A program made the translations under genes and the position numbers. A stretch of DNA of 64,000 bases from Saururus chinensis (Eukaryota > Streptophyta > Magnoliopsida > Piperales > Saururaceae), in contig CP141148.1 in the NCBI GenBank assembly GCA_035235625.1, positions 12,299,659 through 12,363,658 on the forward strand, written 5' to 3'. Below are positions 22,403 through 34,037 of the stretch, piece by piece; position 1 is the first letter of the stretch, and each line of letters starts with the position of its first letter. The notes under the pieces were generated by a model. It ran no database searches. It saw only the letters and a program-made list of their open reading frames with translations, and had not been told where the DNA came from.

Positions 22403-22610
22403 AGTGGAATCAAGCAAAATCGGGTGGAATCGAGGCTTTCCACCCATGTTGACACTACATCTATAAGTCAAAGTCCATCGCATAGCATTTACTTTTATAT
22501 TCTTCTTTAGCTCACTTTTTTTCTTATGTGAGACTAAGGAAAAACTCCTTTATAGAAATTTCTATCTTAAAAGTTACATCCAAATTAAAAAGGTACTTTT
22601 TAACTAAAAA

Positions 22611-22822
22611 GTTCCATCCAATATGTAAATTAGACTCAAAGACTCCATCCAATATTAAATTTAACGTAATGAGTTTTGGCATATAAAGGATACTTCAAGT
22701 GGACAACCCACTCAATGTTCCATCCAATATGAAAATTAGACTCAAAGACTCCATCCAATATTAAATTTAACGTAATGAGTTTTGGCATATAAAGGATACT
22801 TCAAGTGGACAACCCACTCAAT
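22611..22822. repeat. 106-bp tandem duplication
   Basis: Two nearly identical copies, 22611-22716 and 22717-22822, both begin GTTCCATCCAATATG and end ACAACCCACTCAAT. They differ at about one position. Confidence 0.93.
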
Positions 22823-23173
22823 GTTAGTAGTCCACTAGCCTCAAAACCCACCGTTATAAATAGGTCCTATAAGGTTTAATGGCATAGACACATTAAATCT
22901 TAGTGATTTTCACTAATACGACCAACTATCTTATGAGTGCTTTTATATCTTTAACTTTAAAAAAATTGTCATTGTTCTTTTTTTGAGAGGTATCCCATTT
23001 GCTGTTATTTCTCTATGCACTTTTTCATTGATGAAAATGCCAAGTAGTATTCATTTTGTAGTTAGATAGAGTTGATGCTAATGTCAAGAAGTTTATGCTC
23101 CAATTATAATTTCATCTAGACTGTTTTTTTGAAGGACATTGCTTATGGGAAGTCATTTCTATTTGCTCTTAGA

Positions 23174-23518
23174 TAGGGATGCCATTGGGTTTGGTTCAGG
23201 TTGGGTTTTGCTGAACCCAAACCTGAACCCAATACCATTTAAGAAATGGTAAACCCGAATCCGACCCGAATAACTATTCTGGTTAAATTTAAAAACCCAA
23301 ACCCTACCCATTAGGGTAGGGTCGGCTCAGGTTTTATCAAAATACAAAGAAAAACATAAATTTTTTTATTTATAGCCTTATCCGAGTTGAGTTGAATTGG
23401 ATTACCTAAAACCCAAATCCGACCCAAGTATCTATTTTGGTTGAATTTGAAAACATAAACCCGACCCTAATTGGTCGGGTCAGGTTTTACCATATACCCG
23501 ACCGAGGTGGCATACCTA
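23174..23518. mobile_element. hAT-like MITE (345 bp)
   Basis: Starts TAGGGATGCCATTGGGT and ends GGCATACCTA, an imperfect terminal inverted repeat (TAGGxATGCCA). The interior is rich in AACCCGAAC/GGGTCGGG words, as in the common plant hAT MITEs that start TAGGGATGGCA. Flanking octamers CTCTTAGA (23166-23173) and CTCTCATA (23519-23526) match at 6 of 8 positions. R copy 2 has the uninterrupted site near 30040. Confidence 0.75.
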
Positions 23519-24463
23519 CTCTCATATTGCCAGATGAATTTATTGTTTGCTCTGGAAATAAAGCCCTTGTCCTACTTTAAAGTAGTTCTTTTGTGTTTTA
23601 ATTTGTAGTTTGGTGCCAAGTGGTTGGTAATAATGAACTAGCCATGTCTCACACCTTTTTTAACTTATTTTTTTAACACCCAATTTATCTTGAAATTGAG
23701 AAAATCACATTTAGATTTTTTTTTGCATTAGAATCAACTCAAAGTTTTGGAAGCTTATCTCATAAATTTATACTCAGTTTATAGGCATTGAAGTTTATTT
23801 CATAGAGGATTGGAGGCTCATTTTAGAAACAAAACTGAAATATTCATGTCCCATTTAGAGTTCAAGTGATTGCATAATTCTGAAAATGAAGATATGTCAC
23901 TTGAAGTTTAGTTTCTTAATCTTGAATTTGAACACATTTATCTTCAAATGCTGTCCAGTTGACTCTAAAAAGGGTCAATTCAGTTCAACGAGTTGGGTAT
24001 AGTCCAATATTTACTTGTTTATTTATTTATTTTTTATTTGAGGTGTACCAAAGTATTGATACCAACTCTTACTACTGGTAGCCGGTAGAGCCTCTCAAAT
24101 GAATCCCAACAACAATTTTGTGTACGTGAGGTTGCAACAACACCTTTGGGGTTTGAGACATTGGAGGTCATGCACATGGATATGATTCCGTCCTGCGGTC
24201 GCTTGAATCCCAACAACAATTTTGTGTATGTGAGGTTGCAACAACACCTTTGGGGTTTGAGACACTGGATGTCATGCACATGGATATGATTCCGTCCTGT
24301 GGTTGCTTTTGGACTTGGGCTATGGGGAAGCATTTGGTATGTAAACTGCTTATTTTGGCAACTTCCACCAATTTAGTATTGTAGACCTCATCACACTACA
24401 AGTTCCAACTGCACAACCTTAGCCAAAATTCAAAAGATCAACAAAATTTTTACTCATCAATGA

Positions 24464-25290
24464 AAAGCTCTTAATTTTGATGGCTTGTTTATGGGAGAAG
24501 TTCAACCTAAGCACTAGTGAAGTGGGATTATCAGACATTGGAATGGTCATTTTCTAGAGCTTTTGCCACTCAAGTGCCTGCACCTATATGCAATGTTGGT
24601 TGAGACATTTGCATGCTTTTCCTGCTTACTGTTGGCTTCCTCCTTACTATTTGACAAAGTCATTCTGCAGAGTTACTTGGAGTTGATTATTAACTTCCTT
24701 CAGCTTAATAGTTCCCAAATTCCCATGGAAAGCCATATCTACCTCACCTCAATGCAAAATTTTGAGGTGATACATGTGTATCATTAGGAAGCATGTTGCT
24801 AGCCACTCAAGTGCCCGTACACATCTACAATGTTGCACATTTGCATACTTTTCCTGCTTACTGTTAAAGTCATTTTAGAGAGTGACTCAGAGTTGATTGT
24901 TTACTTCCTTCAGTTAAATGGTTCCTAAATTCCCATGGAAAGCCATATTTGCCTCACCTCAATGCAAAGTTTTGAGGTGATACTCGTGTATCATCAGGAA
25001 GCTAATTTGGTTGCGCTTGGTTATTGTTCATGTTACTGGCCACTCAAGTGCCCACACCCAAATGCAATGTTGCTTGAGACATTTGCATGTTTTTCCTGCT
25101 TATTGTTGGTTTTCTGCCTGCTAGTTGAGGAAGTCAATTAGAAGAATGACTCAAAGTTGATTATTAACTTTCTTCAGCTTAATGGTTCCCAAATTCCCAT
25201 GAAAAGTCATATCTGCCTCACCTTCATATAAAGTTTTGAGGTGGTACATGTATATCACTAGGAAGCTAATTTGGTTGCGCTTGGTTATTG
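24464..25290 (+). pseudogene. RVT_3-type RNase H remnant with tandem C-terminal half-domains (R copy 1, three units)
   Basis: From 24464 one frame reads KALNFDGLF (first catalytic Asp), two stops, SGIIRHWNGHF, then VETFACFSCLLLAS (second acidic residue), SDSELI-like (third; SYLELI in this unit) and VIHVYH, the pattern of plant LINE/RVT_3 RNase H (LNFDG, aEllAl..gl.lA, ESDSe.iv..l, HvyREAN). The half from the Glu helix to HVYHQEANLVA is then repeated twice more (about 24802-25028 and 25040-25290). The second unit keeps ILESDSEL and VYHQEANLVA. RNase H cleaves RNA in RNA-DNA hybrids. Stops and missing parts make it inactive. Confidence 0.72.
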
Positions 25291-25812
25291 TTCATATTAC
25301 TAGCTTAAATCTTTCTTTATTTCCTTGCTCAAATAAAAAAAAATGTCTAAACAATGAAAAGTCTCACACAGCGGGACAAAGCAAACAGTGAAAAGGTAAT
25401 TTTATCTAAACTTGAGAATAAGGTTTATTATGTTGATTTTCAAAATATAGTTCCTCAACATCTCGCGAAGTTATAAAGAATATATGAAGAAAAAGGGTAA
25501 CATAATTGTTAGGCCCACTTGGACATGTGGACCCCTTTCATCGTGACCATTCAACTAACCATTAAATTAGTAGTTGAGATTATATTTTTTCAATTTAAAT
25601 CCTTAAAGGTGTAAAATAAGTATAAGACCAATTTGAATCTATTTAAGTCATTAATTTGAGGTTGACTTTTTTACATTTTGCCCCATAAAAGTGGGCCTAT
25701 AAAATTTCAATCCTAGAAACACTCATTGCCCCTAATTCAATGTAGTCTGCATTGATGAATGGACTGGCCCCACAAAACTAGGTCTTTAAAAAATCAATGT
25801 CTTATCTATTTA

Positions 25813-26426
25813 GGGTCTATTTGGATTGGTGGAAAGCAGAAGAAAGAGAAAGTGAATCCTGGTGAAAGAGAAACTAGCAGATTCTTAAAAAATTTCCGCT
25901 ATTTGGTAGCACAAATCATGTTTGAGAAAATTGACAGTGATGGTAGTGGTAGTCATAACGGTGACAATGGTGGTGGCGGCAGCGGCAATGGCGGCAGCGG
26001 TGGTGGAGGCGGTGGCGGTGGCGATGGCAGTGGTTGTGGTGTTGGCGGCGGTGGTAGTGGTAGTGGCGGTGGCAGAGGCAGTGGCAGTGGTGGTGGTTGT
26101 GGTGGCAGTGGTAGTAGTTGTGGTGGCAGTGGCAGTGGTGGTAGCGGTGGCAGTAGCAGTGGCGGTGGTGATGGTGGTGGTGGCGGCAGTGGTGAAGGCA
26201 GTGATAGTGATGGTGGTGGTAGTAGTAGTAAGATATAAATCTTTAGGATGATGATTTTCTTCCAAAATCCATGGGTTGATGGGTAGAAAGTTTTTGGGCC
26301 AAATTTTCATCCATTTTCTCTCAGTTTTCACTCTAATTTTTCTTTCCCTATTGCACCAAAGAAAACTGGGGGATTTTAAGAAGATTCTTTTCCTTTTCCT
26401 CGCTTTTCACCAATCCAAACAGACCC
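25813..26426. mobile_element. Tourist/Stowaway-like MITE carrying a GGN repeat (614 bp)
   Basis: Left end GGGTCTATTTGGATTGGTG and right end CACCAATCCAAACAGACCC form a terminal inverted repeat that extends with weaker similarity to about 45 bp. TA dinucleotides flank it (25811-25812, 26427-26428). R copies 2 and 3 read straight through the empty site CTATTTAAGTGC. GGGTCTGTTTGG-type ends are typical of Tourist elements (TWA target), though only TA appears duplicated, as in Stowaway. About 300 bp of the middle is a trinucleotide array. Confidence 0.8.
25935..26232 (+). repeat. Interrupted (GGN)n microsatellite
   Basis: About 300 bases of GGT/GGC/AGT/AGC triplets inside the MITE. All three forward frames translate into Gly/Ser-, Val/Ala- or Trp/Arg-like runs, so the open frames are artefacts. 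The forward strand has many paired guanines and could form weak G-quadruplexes. Confidence 0.92.
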
Positions 26427-26774
26427 TAAGTGCATCAAATTTAAACTATTAATCTAAGGTTAAATTTTTTACAATTTTACTCACAAGAGTGGGCGACTAC
26501 CACCTCTCAAGAAAAAAAGTAAACAAGTGGTAGGGCTCACACGACTAGACTAAGAAAAAGAAGGTGGAAAAAAAGGCCCTGGTGGGCCTCTTAGAAGACA
26601 AGTCTTAGCTGTCATTTTCACCAAATGTGAATGAGTCATGTCACTCATTGCATATTCAAGCTTGGCAAGCTGGGCTCGATAGTGACATGGCGTTGGTGGT
26701 GTCAGTGTTGCGCGGTTATATGTATGTATTCTTACCTTATTTTATTAATATTGTGTATTATTTTTTAGGTGTTG

Positions 26775-27055
26775 CTCATTTTCTGATCATACATACATAT
26801 CACCTAAACTTGCATAATAGTGTCTATATCACACTTTCTGATTCATGCATTTAGATCACATAAACTTGCATATAGTGTCTAAATCACACTTTCTTATCAC
26901 ACATTCATATCACATAAAATAGCATATAGGGTCTCAATCACACTTTCTGATCATGCATTCATAATACAAAACCTGCATATAGTGTCTCAATCACATTTTC
27001 TGATCATGCATTCATAACATATAAACCTGTATATAGTGTCTCAATCACACTTAAT
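26775..27055 (-). repeat. About 55-bp tandem array, five units, in element U
   Basis: TTTCTGATCATGCATTCATA, ACTTGCATATAGTGTCT and AATCACAC words recur with starts near 26778, 26835, 26889, 26944 and 26998. The units are diverged. Confidence 0.8.
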
Positions 27056-29272
27056 CACATAGTGCAGACTCGTATAGTCATAATAAACCACATCCACATG
27101 TGTCACATAATCTCAAGCATCCCTACACAACCTATGTAACATGGGCATAATATTATCTCATATGCATGCATTATCAACAAATGATGAATGCCTCCAGTAA
27201 GGAGCAAACACAATCAATTGTCATAAAGACTGGACGTGGTCCGATTTCCTAACCGAAAACCTAGGGCGTTGCCGCTCTGGACACGGTCCGAATTATATAA
27301 GAGAAACCAAGATGTAAGGGTAGTCAGCCCCTCTGCTCGCTAAGGATAATCCACATGGGAAATCCAAATTCCTCAAAGGGAACCTAGAGCAGGGTGTTCG
27401 CTAAGGACATCTCTGCGGTGGGGAGAGTCCAAATTCCCGCATAGGGAACCTAGAACACATGGTAGCCGGTGAATGAAGGCGTACCACTCTGGATGCTCAG
27501 TGTCCAAATGTGACTATCTCAATAAATCTCAACCGCAAGACAAGTATACAACTCGTCCTCATATAATCTCATTTTGATGCGACTCAACCCAGGGAGTATC
27601 CATGTTCCACATAGGAACTAAAATCGAAAACATGTCCCTTCGGACCAATCAAGTTCCGATTAAGCCAACGACCGATTAATTCGGCACGTAATTTCACAAC
27701 ATTGCATCTAATCGATCAAACTCATCTAATCTCGATAAAGTCTCAATCAGAATCCGTTTCATGATACATGCAACATGGTATATACGTGGGCAAGGCATAC
27801 ATGAATCCTAATTCATGATAAGTGTTCTCATCAACCCGTCATACATCATTTATAATCATAATACTACGCATCATCATAATCATTAACCCCACATGTGTGT
27901 GTACATGGTAGAAACACCTCATTCGATGTATATCAACATGCTTTGTAATTAACTCGCCATCACACTACACATGCACATTAACATCTAATCATGGATTTTA
28001 GCAGAAATCATGGGTGAAAACCATTAAAAACCATTGATCAAGTCAAAACATAACCACATGCTAAACGTATGTAAGCACATTCACCTCATACTTGAGTCTA
28101 GACATAGCACTAACATTCACCCATCATTTAACCACATCCTATAATGACATATTAATCCATTAGTATGTTGTAATTCTACTAGAAACATGCTTAAACCATA
28201 GGGAATCAACCACTCATATCTTCAAGATAGCAATTCTAATATGTATATCCAACTACAAGCCATTTCACATAGACTTTAAATATACACCACAAATTCTAAA
28301 CATCAATAATATGTTCTTCCAGTAGCTTATTTTAACTCAAAACACTCCACATAAACATGAAAATGTTATTTCATAGTAGATATATCAAAATCAGCAATAT
28401 GTACAAAATGGTCAAATTTTGCAATGTAGCTGTTCGATCGGCCCTGCAGAGCCGTTTGATCGACTAAACATAAAATATGCTAAAACTTCAGTGTAGCCAT
28501 TCGAACACCCTGCAGAGCCGTTCAATCGGCTTAACTGAGATTCAGCCAAAAATATAGTGTTGTTGTTCGAAGGCCCTAGCAGGCTATTCTAACACCAACA
28601 AAGCAGTTTTTACCTTCTTCTTCGTTTCGAATTTCAAACCCGAGACTCCATTAAAGCAACTTAAAACCTTCATCTATAGACCCAAACACCATTAAAACTT
28701 TATCAAACTTTCGAGAATGTTAATCTACAACATCTTAAGACAAAACCCTAAGAAATCGGAACATAAAATTAATATATATTAATCCCACCATTAGAGCACT
28801 AAATCAAGTAAACTCATTCCAAATAAACCATAAAAATCGAGATTTTACCATAAGAAAACTGAGATTTCGAAGACCCATTACCTTGTCACTTAATTAGGTT
28901 CGGATTTGACCTTCACCCTTCTTGGAAACCTTCCAAAAACATAGAGTTTAAGTTGAACTCCATTAAAAATTGGTTTAACATTGAAAACCTTAAAGAAATC
29001 TTAGATCTAGGGTTTGTTAAGCATAAAAAATGAATTTTGAGAAATAGGGTTTGAAGTAAGGGAGTAAATCAGTGATTTTGATGTTTGAAATCAAATCAAA
29101 TCAAATCAAAGGGGAAATGATGGATTAAGAATGAATTAGAAGAAAACCTAGGGTTTAGGCTTGATTAAAGAGAACATACCTTAATCTCCTTCTAATTCGG
29201 GCCTAATTGGGGAACTAGGTCTTAATCACCTTCTCCCAGCCTATTCCCAAATGGGAAATGACTCTGCCCTTT

Positions 29273-29281
29273 CTATTTATA
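29273..29281 (-). promoter_or_regulatory. TATA box of element U
   Basis: The minus strand reads TATAAATAG, followed by a purine-rich leader. It is the most promoter-like site in this element. Confidence 0.5.
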
Positions 29282-30608
29282 GAAGGGTTTGGGGTGTACA
29301 TGATTAACTAGTGGGGTATGAATAGAAATTTGAGCTAAAAATTGGTATTTTAATCATTTGAGCACTAATTAAACCTGGAAAAATTATGAATTTTTTTTTA
29401 TAAAAGCTTGTGTTGATGTCTGGGTTAATTCGGTCCAAAAACCTCGATTTTGCCGGTGGGGGTCCCGCCAAACCCTAATTTTTGAAAAATTAGTGAAAAA
29501 TCAAAAAAATCTCAAAAATTTAAGTTTGACCTAAAAACACTTAAAACCAATAATTGTAAAGTTGATTTTGATCAAAACCATAAGAAACATCATTTATTTT
29601 CAAAACCACCAAAATAGTTAGGAAACGCGTTAACCACACCATAACTGATAAGTAATAATTAAAATAAACCAATTCAAGATTAGGGATCTTACAGTTACAT
29701 TGCATAGACACATTAAATCTTAGTGCTTTTACTAATGCGGCCAACCATCTGATAAGTGATTTTATACCTTTAACTTTAAAAAAATTGCAATTGTTCCTTC
29801 TTTGAGAGGTATATTTGGTGTTTTTCTCTATGCACTTTTTATCTTTAATCATTGATGAAAATGTCGAGTAGTATTCCTTTTGTAGTTTTATGGAGTTAAT
29901 GCTAATGTCAAGAAGATTATGCTCCTGTAGTTTGATGGAGTTAATGCTAATGGCAAGAAGATTATGCTCGAATTATAATTTCATCTAGACTTTCTTTTGA
30001 AGGACATTGCTTATGAGAAGTCATTTCTATTTGCTCCTAGAATGCCCGATGAATTTGTTGTTTGGTTGGGGGAAATAAAGCCTTCGTCCTACTTTAAAAT
30101 AGTTCTTGTGTTTTTAATATGTAGTTTGGTGCCAAAGTTGTTTGTAATAATAAACTAGCCAGTTTCACACATTGTTTTTACTTATTTTTTTAATACCCAA
30201 TTTATCTTGAAATTGAGAAAATCACATTTAGATGCTTTTTTTTGCATTAGAATCACACTCAGAGTTTTAAAAGCTTATCTCATAAATATATACTTGGTTT
30301 ATAGGCGTTGAAGTTTATTTCATAGAGGATTGGAGGCTCATTTTAGAAACAAAACTGAAATACTTATGTCCCCTTTAGAGTTCAAGCAATCTTGCATAAG
30401 TATGAAAATGAAGATCTATCACTTGAAGTTTGGTTTATTGATCTTGAATTTGAACACATTTATCTTCAAATGATAATTATTTACTTGTTTATTTAATTAT
30501 TTATAATTTTGGTGGACATATCCTGCCCACTTGACTCTAAAAATGGTCAATTCAGTTCAAGGAGTTCGGTATGGTCCAGTATTTACTTTTTTTTTTAGCT
30601 TTTTTATT

Positions 30609-31368
30609 GAATGTGGCTAATCAGGCCCTACTTTAATTTTTTTATTGAATGTGGCTATTTATACCCCACTTTTTTCCCTCTGTTCCCCATTTCTCTCTTA
30701 CCCCACTATCTTTTATTAAAATTTCCCATATCTCCATTTTTACCTCACTTCCTTCTCTCCCACTTCTCTTTGCCTCCACTTCCCTTCTTCTTCTCCGGCA
30801 TTAGCACCAACGCCGAAACTTATTCTTGCCGTCGCAGTTGGGCAGTGGCTGATCGCAGCAACTGGGAGCGGCCCTTGGTTGCAGCCATTGGACGCGGCCA
30901 CTAGCAGCACGGCTAGTAGTGGCCAGGACCAACAACAATTGCTGGTCATGGCCAGCAGGGGCCGTGACCCTGTGGCTGCTAGGCGCGGCCAGCAGCGGCT
31001 GCGACCTTGGGGCACAGCCAACAATGGCCGCGACCCAGCAACCGCTAGACCTCGGGGTTGTGGGGCATGACCAGCAACACGTAGCAGCCACTGGGTGTGA
31101 CCAGTAGCACGTCGCAGCCGCTGGGTGCGGCCAACAGTGGCAGTCACCCCATTGTTGCTGTTGGGCAGCCAGCAACAGTCTCGGCCACTGGTCACTAGGC
31201 TCAGCCGCTCGGGCCCTTGGTCATGGTTGAGGCTAGATTTATCACGCCAGCGCTGCATTTGGTGCTAGAGGAGAAGGGGAAGAGGGATGGGTGAGGGGGA
31301 AAGGAGTAAAAAAAAACACAGTTTTTGGGGGATACAAGGTAAAAAAAGAGGTCTGCATAGCCACGTTC
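30609..31368. mobile_element. TIR element T in R copy 2, with a GC-rich interior
   Basis: The left end GAATGTGGCTATTTATACCC (30647) is preceded by a second partial copy of the same terminus (30609). The right end reads GGTCTGCATAGCCACGTTC, its inverted repeat. The ends agree with copy 4 (GGTCTGAATAGCCACATTC). The interior holds a 450-bp GC-rich block of GGCCAGCAGCGGC-like repeats, which may be captured sequence. R copy 1 lacks the element. The class is unclear (MULE or hAT-like). No target duplication was resolved because the flanks are T-rich. Confidence 0.65.
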
Positions 31369-31696
31369 TTTTTTATTTGAGGTCAACTAGAGTATTGATA
31401 TCAACTCTTACTTGGTAACCCGTAGAGCCTCTCAAATGAATCCCAACAACAATTTTGTGAATGTGAGGTTGCAACAGCACCTTTGGGGTTTGAGACACTC
31501 GATGTGATGCACATGGATAAGACTATATCCTGCCATTGCTTTTGGACTTGGGCTACAGGGAATCATTTGGTATGTAAACCGCCTATTTTGGCAACTTCCA
31601 CCAATTTAGTACTGTGAACCTCATCACACTACAAGTTCCAACTACATAACCTTAGCCGAAATTCAAAAGATCAACAAAATTTTTACTCATAAATGA

Positions 31697-32275
31697 AAAG
31701 CTCTTAATTTTGATGGCGTGTTTACGGGAGAAATTCAACCTAAGCACTAGTGAAGTGGGATTATCAGACATTGGAATGGTCATTTTCTAGAGTGTTTGCC
31801 ACTCAAGTGCCTGCCCCCATGTGCAATATTGGTTGAGACATTTGCATGCTTTTCTTGCTTACTGTTGGCTACTTACTATTTGACAAAGTCATTCTGCAGA
31901 GTGACTCAGTTGATTATTGACTTCCTTCAGCTTAATGGTTCCTAAATTCCCATGAAAAGCCATATTTGCCTCACCATAATGCAAAATTTTGAGGTGGTAC
32001 ATGTGTATCATCAGGAAGCTAATTTAGTTACGCTTGGTTACCGTTCATGTTACTAGCCACTCAAGTGCCCACACCCAATGTTGCTTGAGACATTTGCATA
32101 CTTTTCCTAGCTGAGAAAGTCATTTTGCATGAATGACTCAAAGTTGATTATTAACTCCCTTCATCTTAATGGTTCCCAAATTCCCACAAAAAGCCATATC
32201 AGCCTCACCTCCGTACAAAGTTTTGAGGTGGTACATGTATATCATTAGGAAGCTAATTTGGTTGCGCTTGGTTAT
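31697..32275 (+). pseudogene. RVT_3-type RNase H remnant (R copy 2, two units)
   Basis: Same organisation as in R copy 1: KALNFDG at the start, then a unit with the LVETFACF helix and acidic-residue core, then a second C-terminal half ending in a VYH..EANLVAL block. Frames are broken by small indels (the SDS core reads through a 3-base loss near 31905). Only two half-units are present. Confidence 0.65.
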
Positions 32276-33371
32276 TTTCATATTACTAGCTTAATTTTTT
32301 TTCTTTTGTTTCCTTGCTCAAATAGAATAATAAAAAAAATTCTAAACAATGAAAAATCTCACACAGTAGGACAATGCAAAAAGTGAAAAGGTAATCTTAT
32401 CTAAACTTGAGAATAAGGTTTATTATGCTGATTTTCAAAATATAGTTCCTCAACATCTCGTGAAGGTAGGACCAAGGAAATTATAAAGAATATTATGAAG
32501 AAAAAGGGAACATAAATGTTATGCCTATTTGGACATGTGGGCCCCTTTTATTGTGACATTTCAACTAACCATTAAATCAGTAGTTGAGATTATATTTTTT
32601 TAATTTAAATTCTTAGAGGTGTAAGATAAGTATAAGACCAATTTGAATCTATTTAAGTGCATTACATTTAAGTCATTAATTTGAGGTTGTTTTTTTAACA
32701 CTTTGCCCCATAAAGGTGGGCCTATAAAAAATCAATCCTAGAAACACTCATTGCCCTAATTCAATGTAGTCCGCCTTGATGGATGGCCTGGCCGCACAAA
32801 ACTAGGTCTTAAAAAAATCAATCTCTCATCTATTTAAGTGCATCAAATTTAAATTATTAATTTAAGGTTAAATCTTTTACAATTTTACTCACAAAAGTGG
32901 GCGTGCCACTACCACCTCTCAAGAAAAAAAAGGTAAACAAGTGGTAGGGCTCACACGGCTAGACTAAGAAAAAGAAGGCGGAAAAAAAAGGCTGTGGTGG
33001 GCCTCTTAAAAGACATGTCTTAGCTGTAATATTCACCGAATGTGAGTGAGTCATGTCATTCATTGCATATTCAAGCTTGGCCAGCTGGGCTCGACAGTGA
33101 CATGGTGTTGGTGGGGTCAGTGTCGGTTGTATGTATATATTCTGATCTTAGTTCATCAATATTGTGTATTATTTTTGTAAAAATAATATTTAAAATTAAT
33201 ATATTAATTAAATACTACAAAATACAAAGTAAATACACTAAGCTATATATAGCCTGATACCAAAAACACTGCTTATCTACTAGATATAATTCAATAATAA
33301 TTTAGAACTTACAAAACTAGAATCATACACAAAGAAGATATACTTCAAGGATAATTGGACACTTATTTATT

Positions 33372-33562
33372 TATTTTTATTTTTTTTGAGGTCCACCAAG
33401 GTATTGATACCAACACTTACTACTGGTAGCCGGTAGAGCCTCTCAAATGAATCTAAATAACAATTTTGTGTATGTGAGGTTGCAACAACACCTTTGGGGT
33501 TTGAGACACTAGAGGTCATGCGCATGGATAAGATTCTGTCTTGCGGTTGCTTTTGGACCTGG
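33372..33562 (+). repeat. Dispersed repeat R, copy 3, left piece
   Basis: Matches 24030-24310 of R copy 1 (GGTAGCCGGTAGAGCCTCTC, GAGGTTGCAACAACACC). It is interrupted after TTTTGGACCTGG by element S1 and resumes at 38618. Confidence 0.85.
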
Positions 33563-34037
33563 TGTAACGCCCGAGATTTTTCATCCTTTTTTCTTAAAAC
33601 TCAGAGAATTTTTTTTTCTACGATAAATCGGAGTCAAAACGACAAAATCAAAACCTGTATAAACAGTTTATAATTTAAAACATCATACAGTTAAACATCG
33701 TACTGCCAAATCAAATATCCTCAGGCGCTACTCGAAAACACACGTACGAATAAATTGCTATGAACATAGACTTTTAAATACAAATCACTCTCCCAGGCAT
33801 CCCTGAGTGCAAGTCCCATAACAGTCCACATTCTGATCCAAACAAAAGTCCAGAATAAACATCTAACTTCTCATCTCACTCAATACAGGAGATTGTGACA
33901 CAAATAAACTCGCAGTGAGTCAAGCATATACCTAAGTCAACGGGAATCAATCTACAGTTGAAATGAGCATCCATCTCCAGGAGCTCTCCACACAACCTGC
34001 AAAACCTCCCGTACAACGGGGCTAAAAAGTAGGGTGA

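Larger units (their letters stand above)
21741..22876. other. Intergenic sequence between the LARD element and the first R repeat
   Basis: No gene seen. It contains a possible decayed MITE (about 22077-22402) and a 106-bp tandem duplication (22611-22822). A TATAAATAGG word lies at about 22854, just before the R repeat starts. Confidence 0.4.
22877..26766 (+). repeat. Dispersed repeat R, copy 1
   Basis: Shares long blocks with copies 2-5: GGCATAGACACATTAAATCTTAG at its start, GGATTGGAGGCTCATTTTAGAA in the middle, the RNase H remnant, and TTCAAGCTTGGC near the end. It is interrupted by a hAT-like MITE (23174-23518) and a GGN-repeat MITE (25813-26426), both absent from the other copies. It lacks the TIR element found in copies 2 and 4. 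A 104-bp direct duplication (24101-24204 and 24205-24308) occurs only here. The repeat class is unknown; an RVT_3 RNase H suggests descent from a LINE or an RNase H-domain gene. Confidence 0.8.
26770..29693 (-). mobile_element. LTR-like element U (2.9 kb), minus strand, no clear target duplication
   Basis: On the minus strand it begins TGTAAGATCCCTAATC (at 29693) and ends ...GAGCAACA, separating R copy 1 from R copy 2. A TATA box (TATAAATAG, minus strand, 29273-29281) lies about 410 bp in, and a tandem array sits at the far end. Start, TATA spacing and arrays resemble the LARD LTR and the S elements, so it is probably a solo or truncated LTR of a third family. The right flank is GTTAC but the left flank (TTAGG) does not match, so one end is lost or rearranged. 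No coding domain was seen. Confidence 0.55.
29694..33371 (+). repeat. Dispersed repeat R, copy 2
   Basis: Starts at the edge of element U within the GCATAGACACATTAAATC block and runs to about 33371. It contains a TIR element (30609-31368) and a two-unit RNase H remnant, features shared with copy 4, and lacks both MITEs of copy 1. A short direct repeat (GTAGTTTxATGGAGTTAATGC) occurs twice near 29880-29970. Confidence 0.8.

Noticed and set aside
25759-26331. Gly/Ser-rich, Val/Ala-rich and Thr/Ala-rich open frames
   Set aside because: They are three readings of one GGN microsatellite inside a MITE, not a gene.
26627-26854. Frame beginning MNESCHSLHIQAW in R copy 1, similar in copy 2 (33042)
   Set aside because: Conserved only because R is conserved. 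It is short, diverges after about 30 codons and has no known match.
30740-31258. Minus-strand 172-codon frame in element T of R copy 2
   Set aside because: The counterpart in R copy 4 is not open in the same frame. The sequence is a GC-rich repeat of GGCCAGCAGC type.
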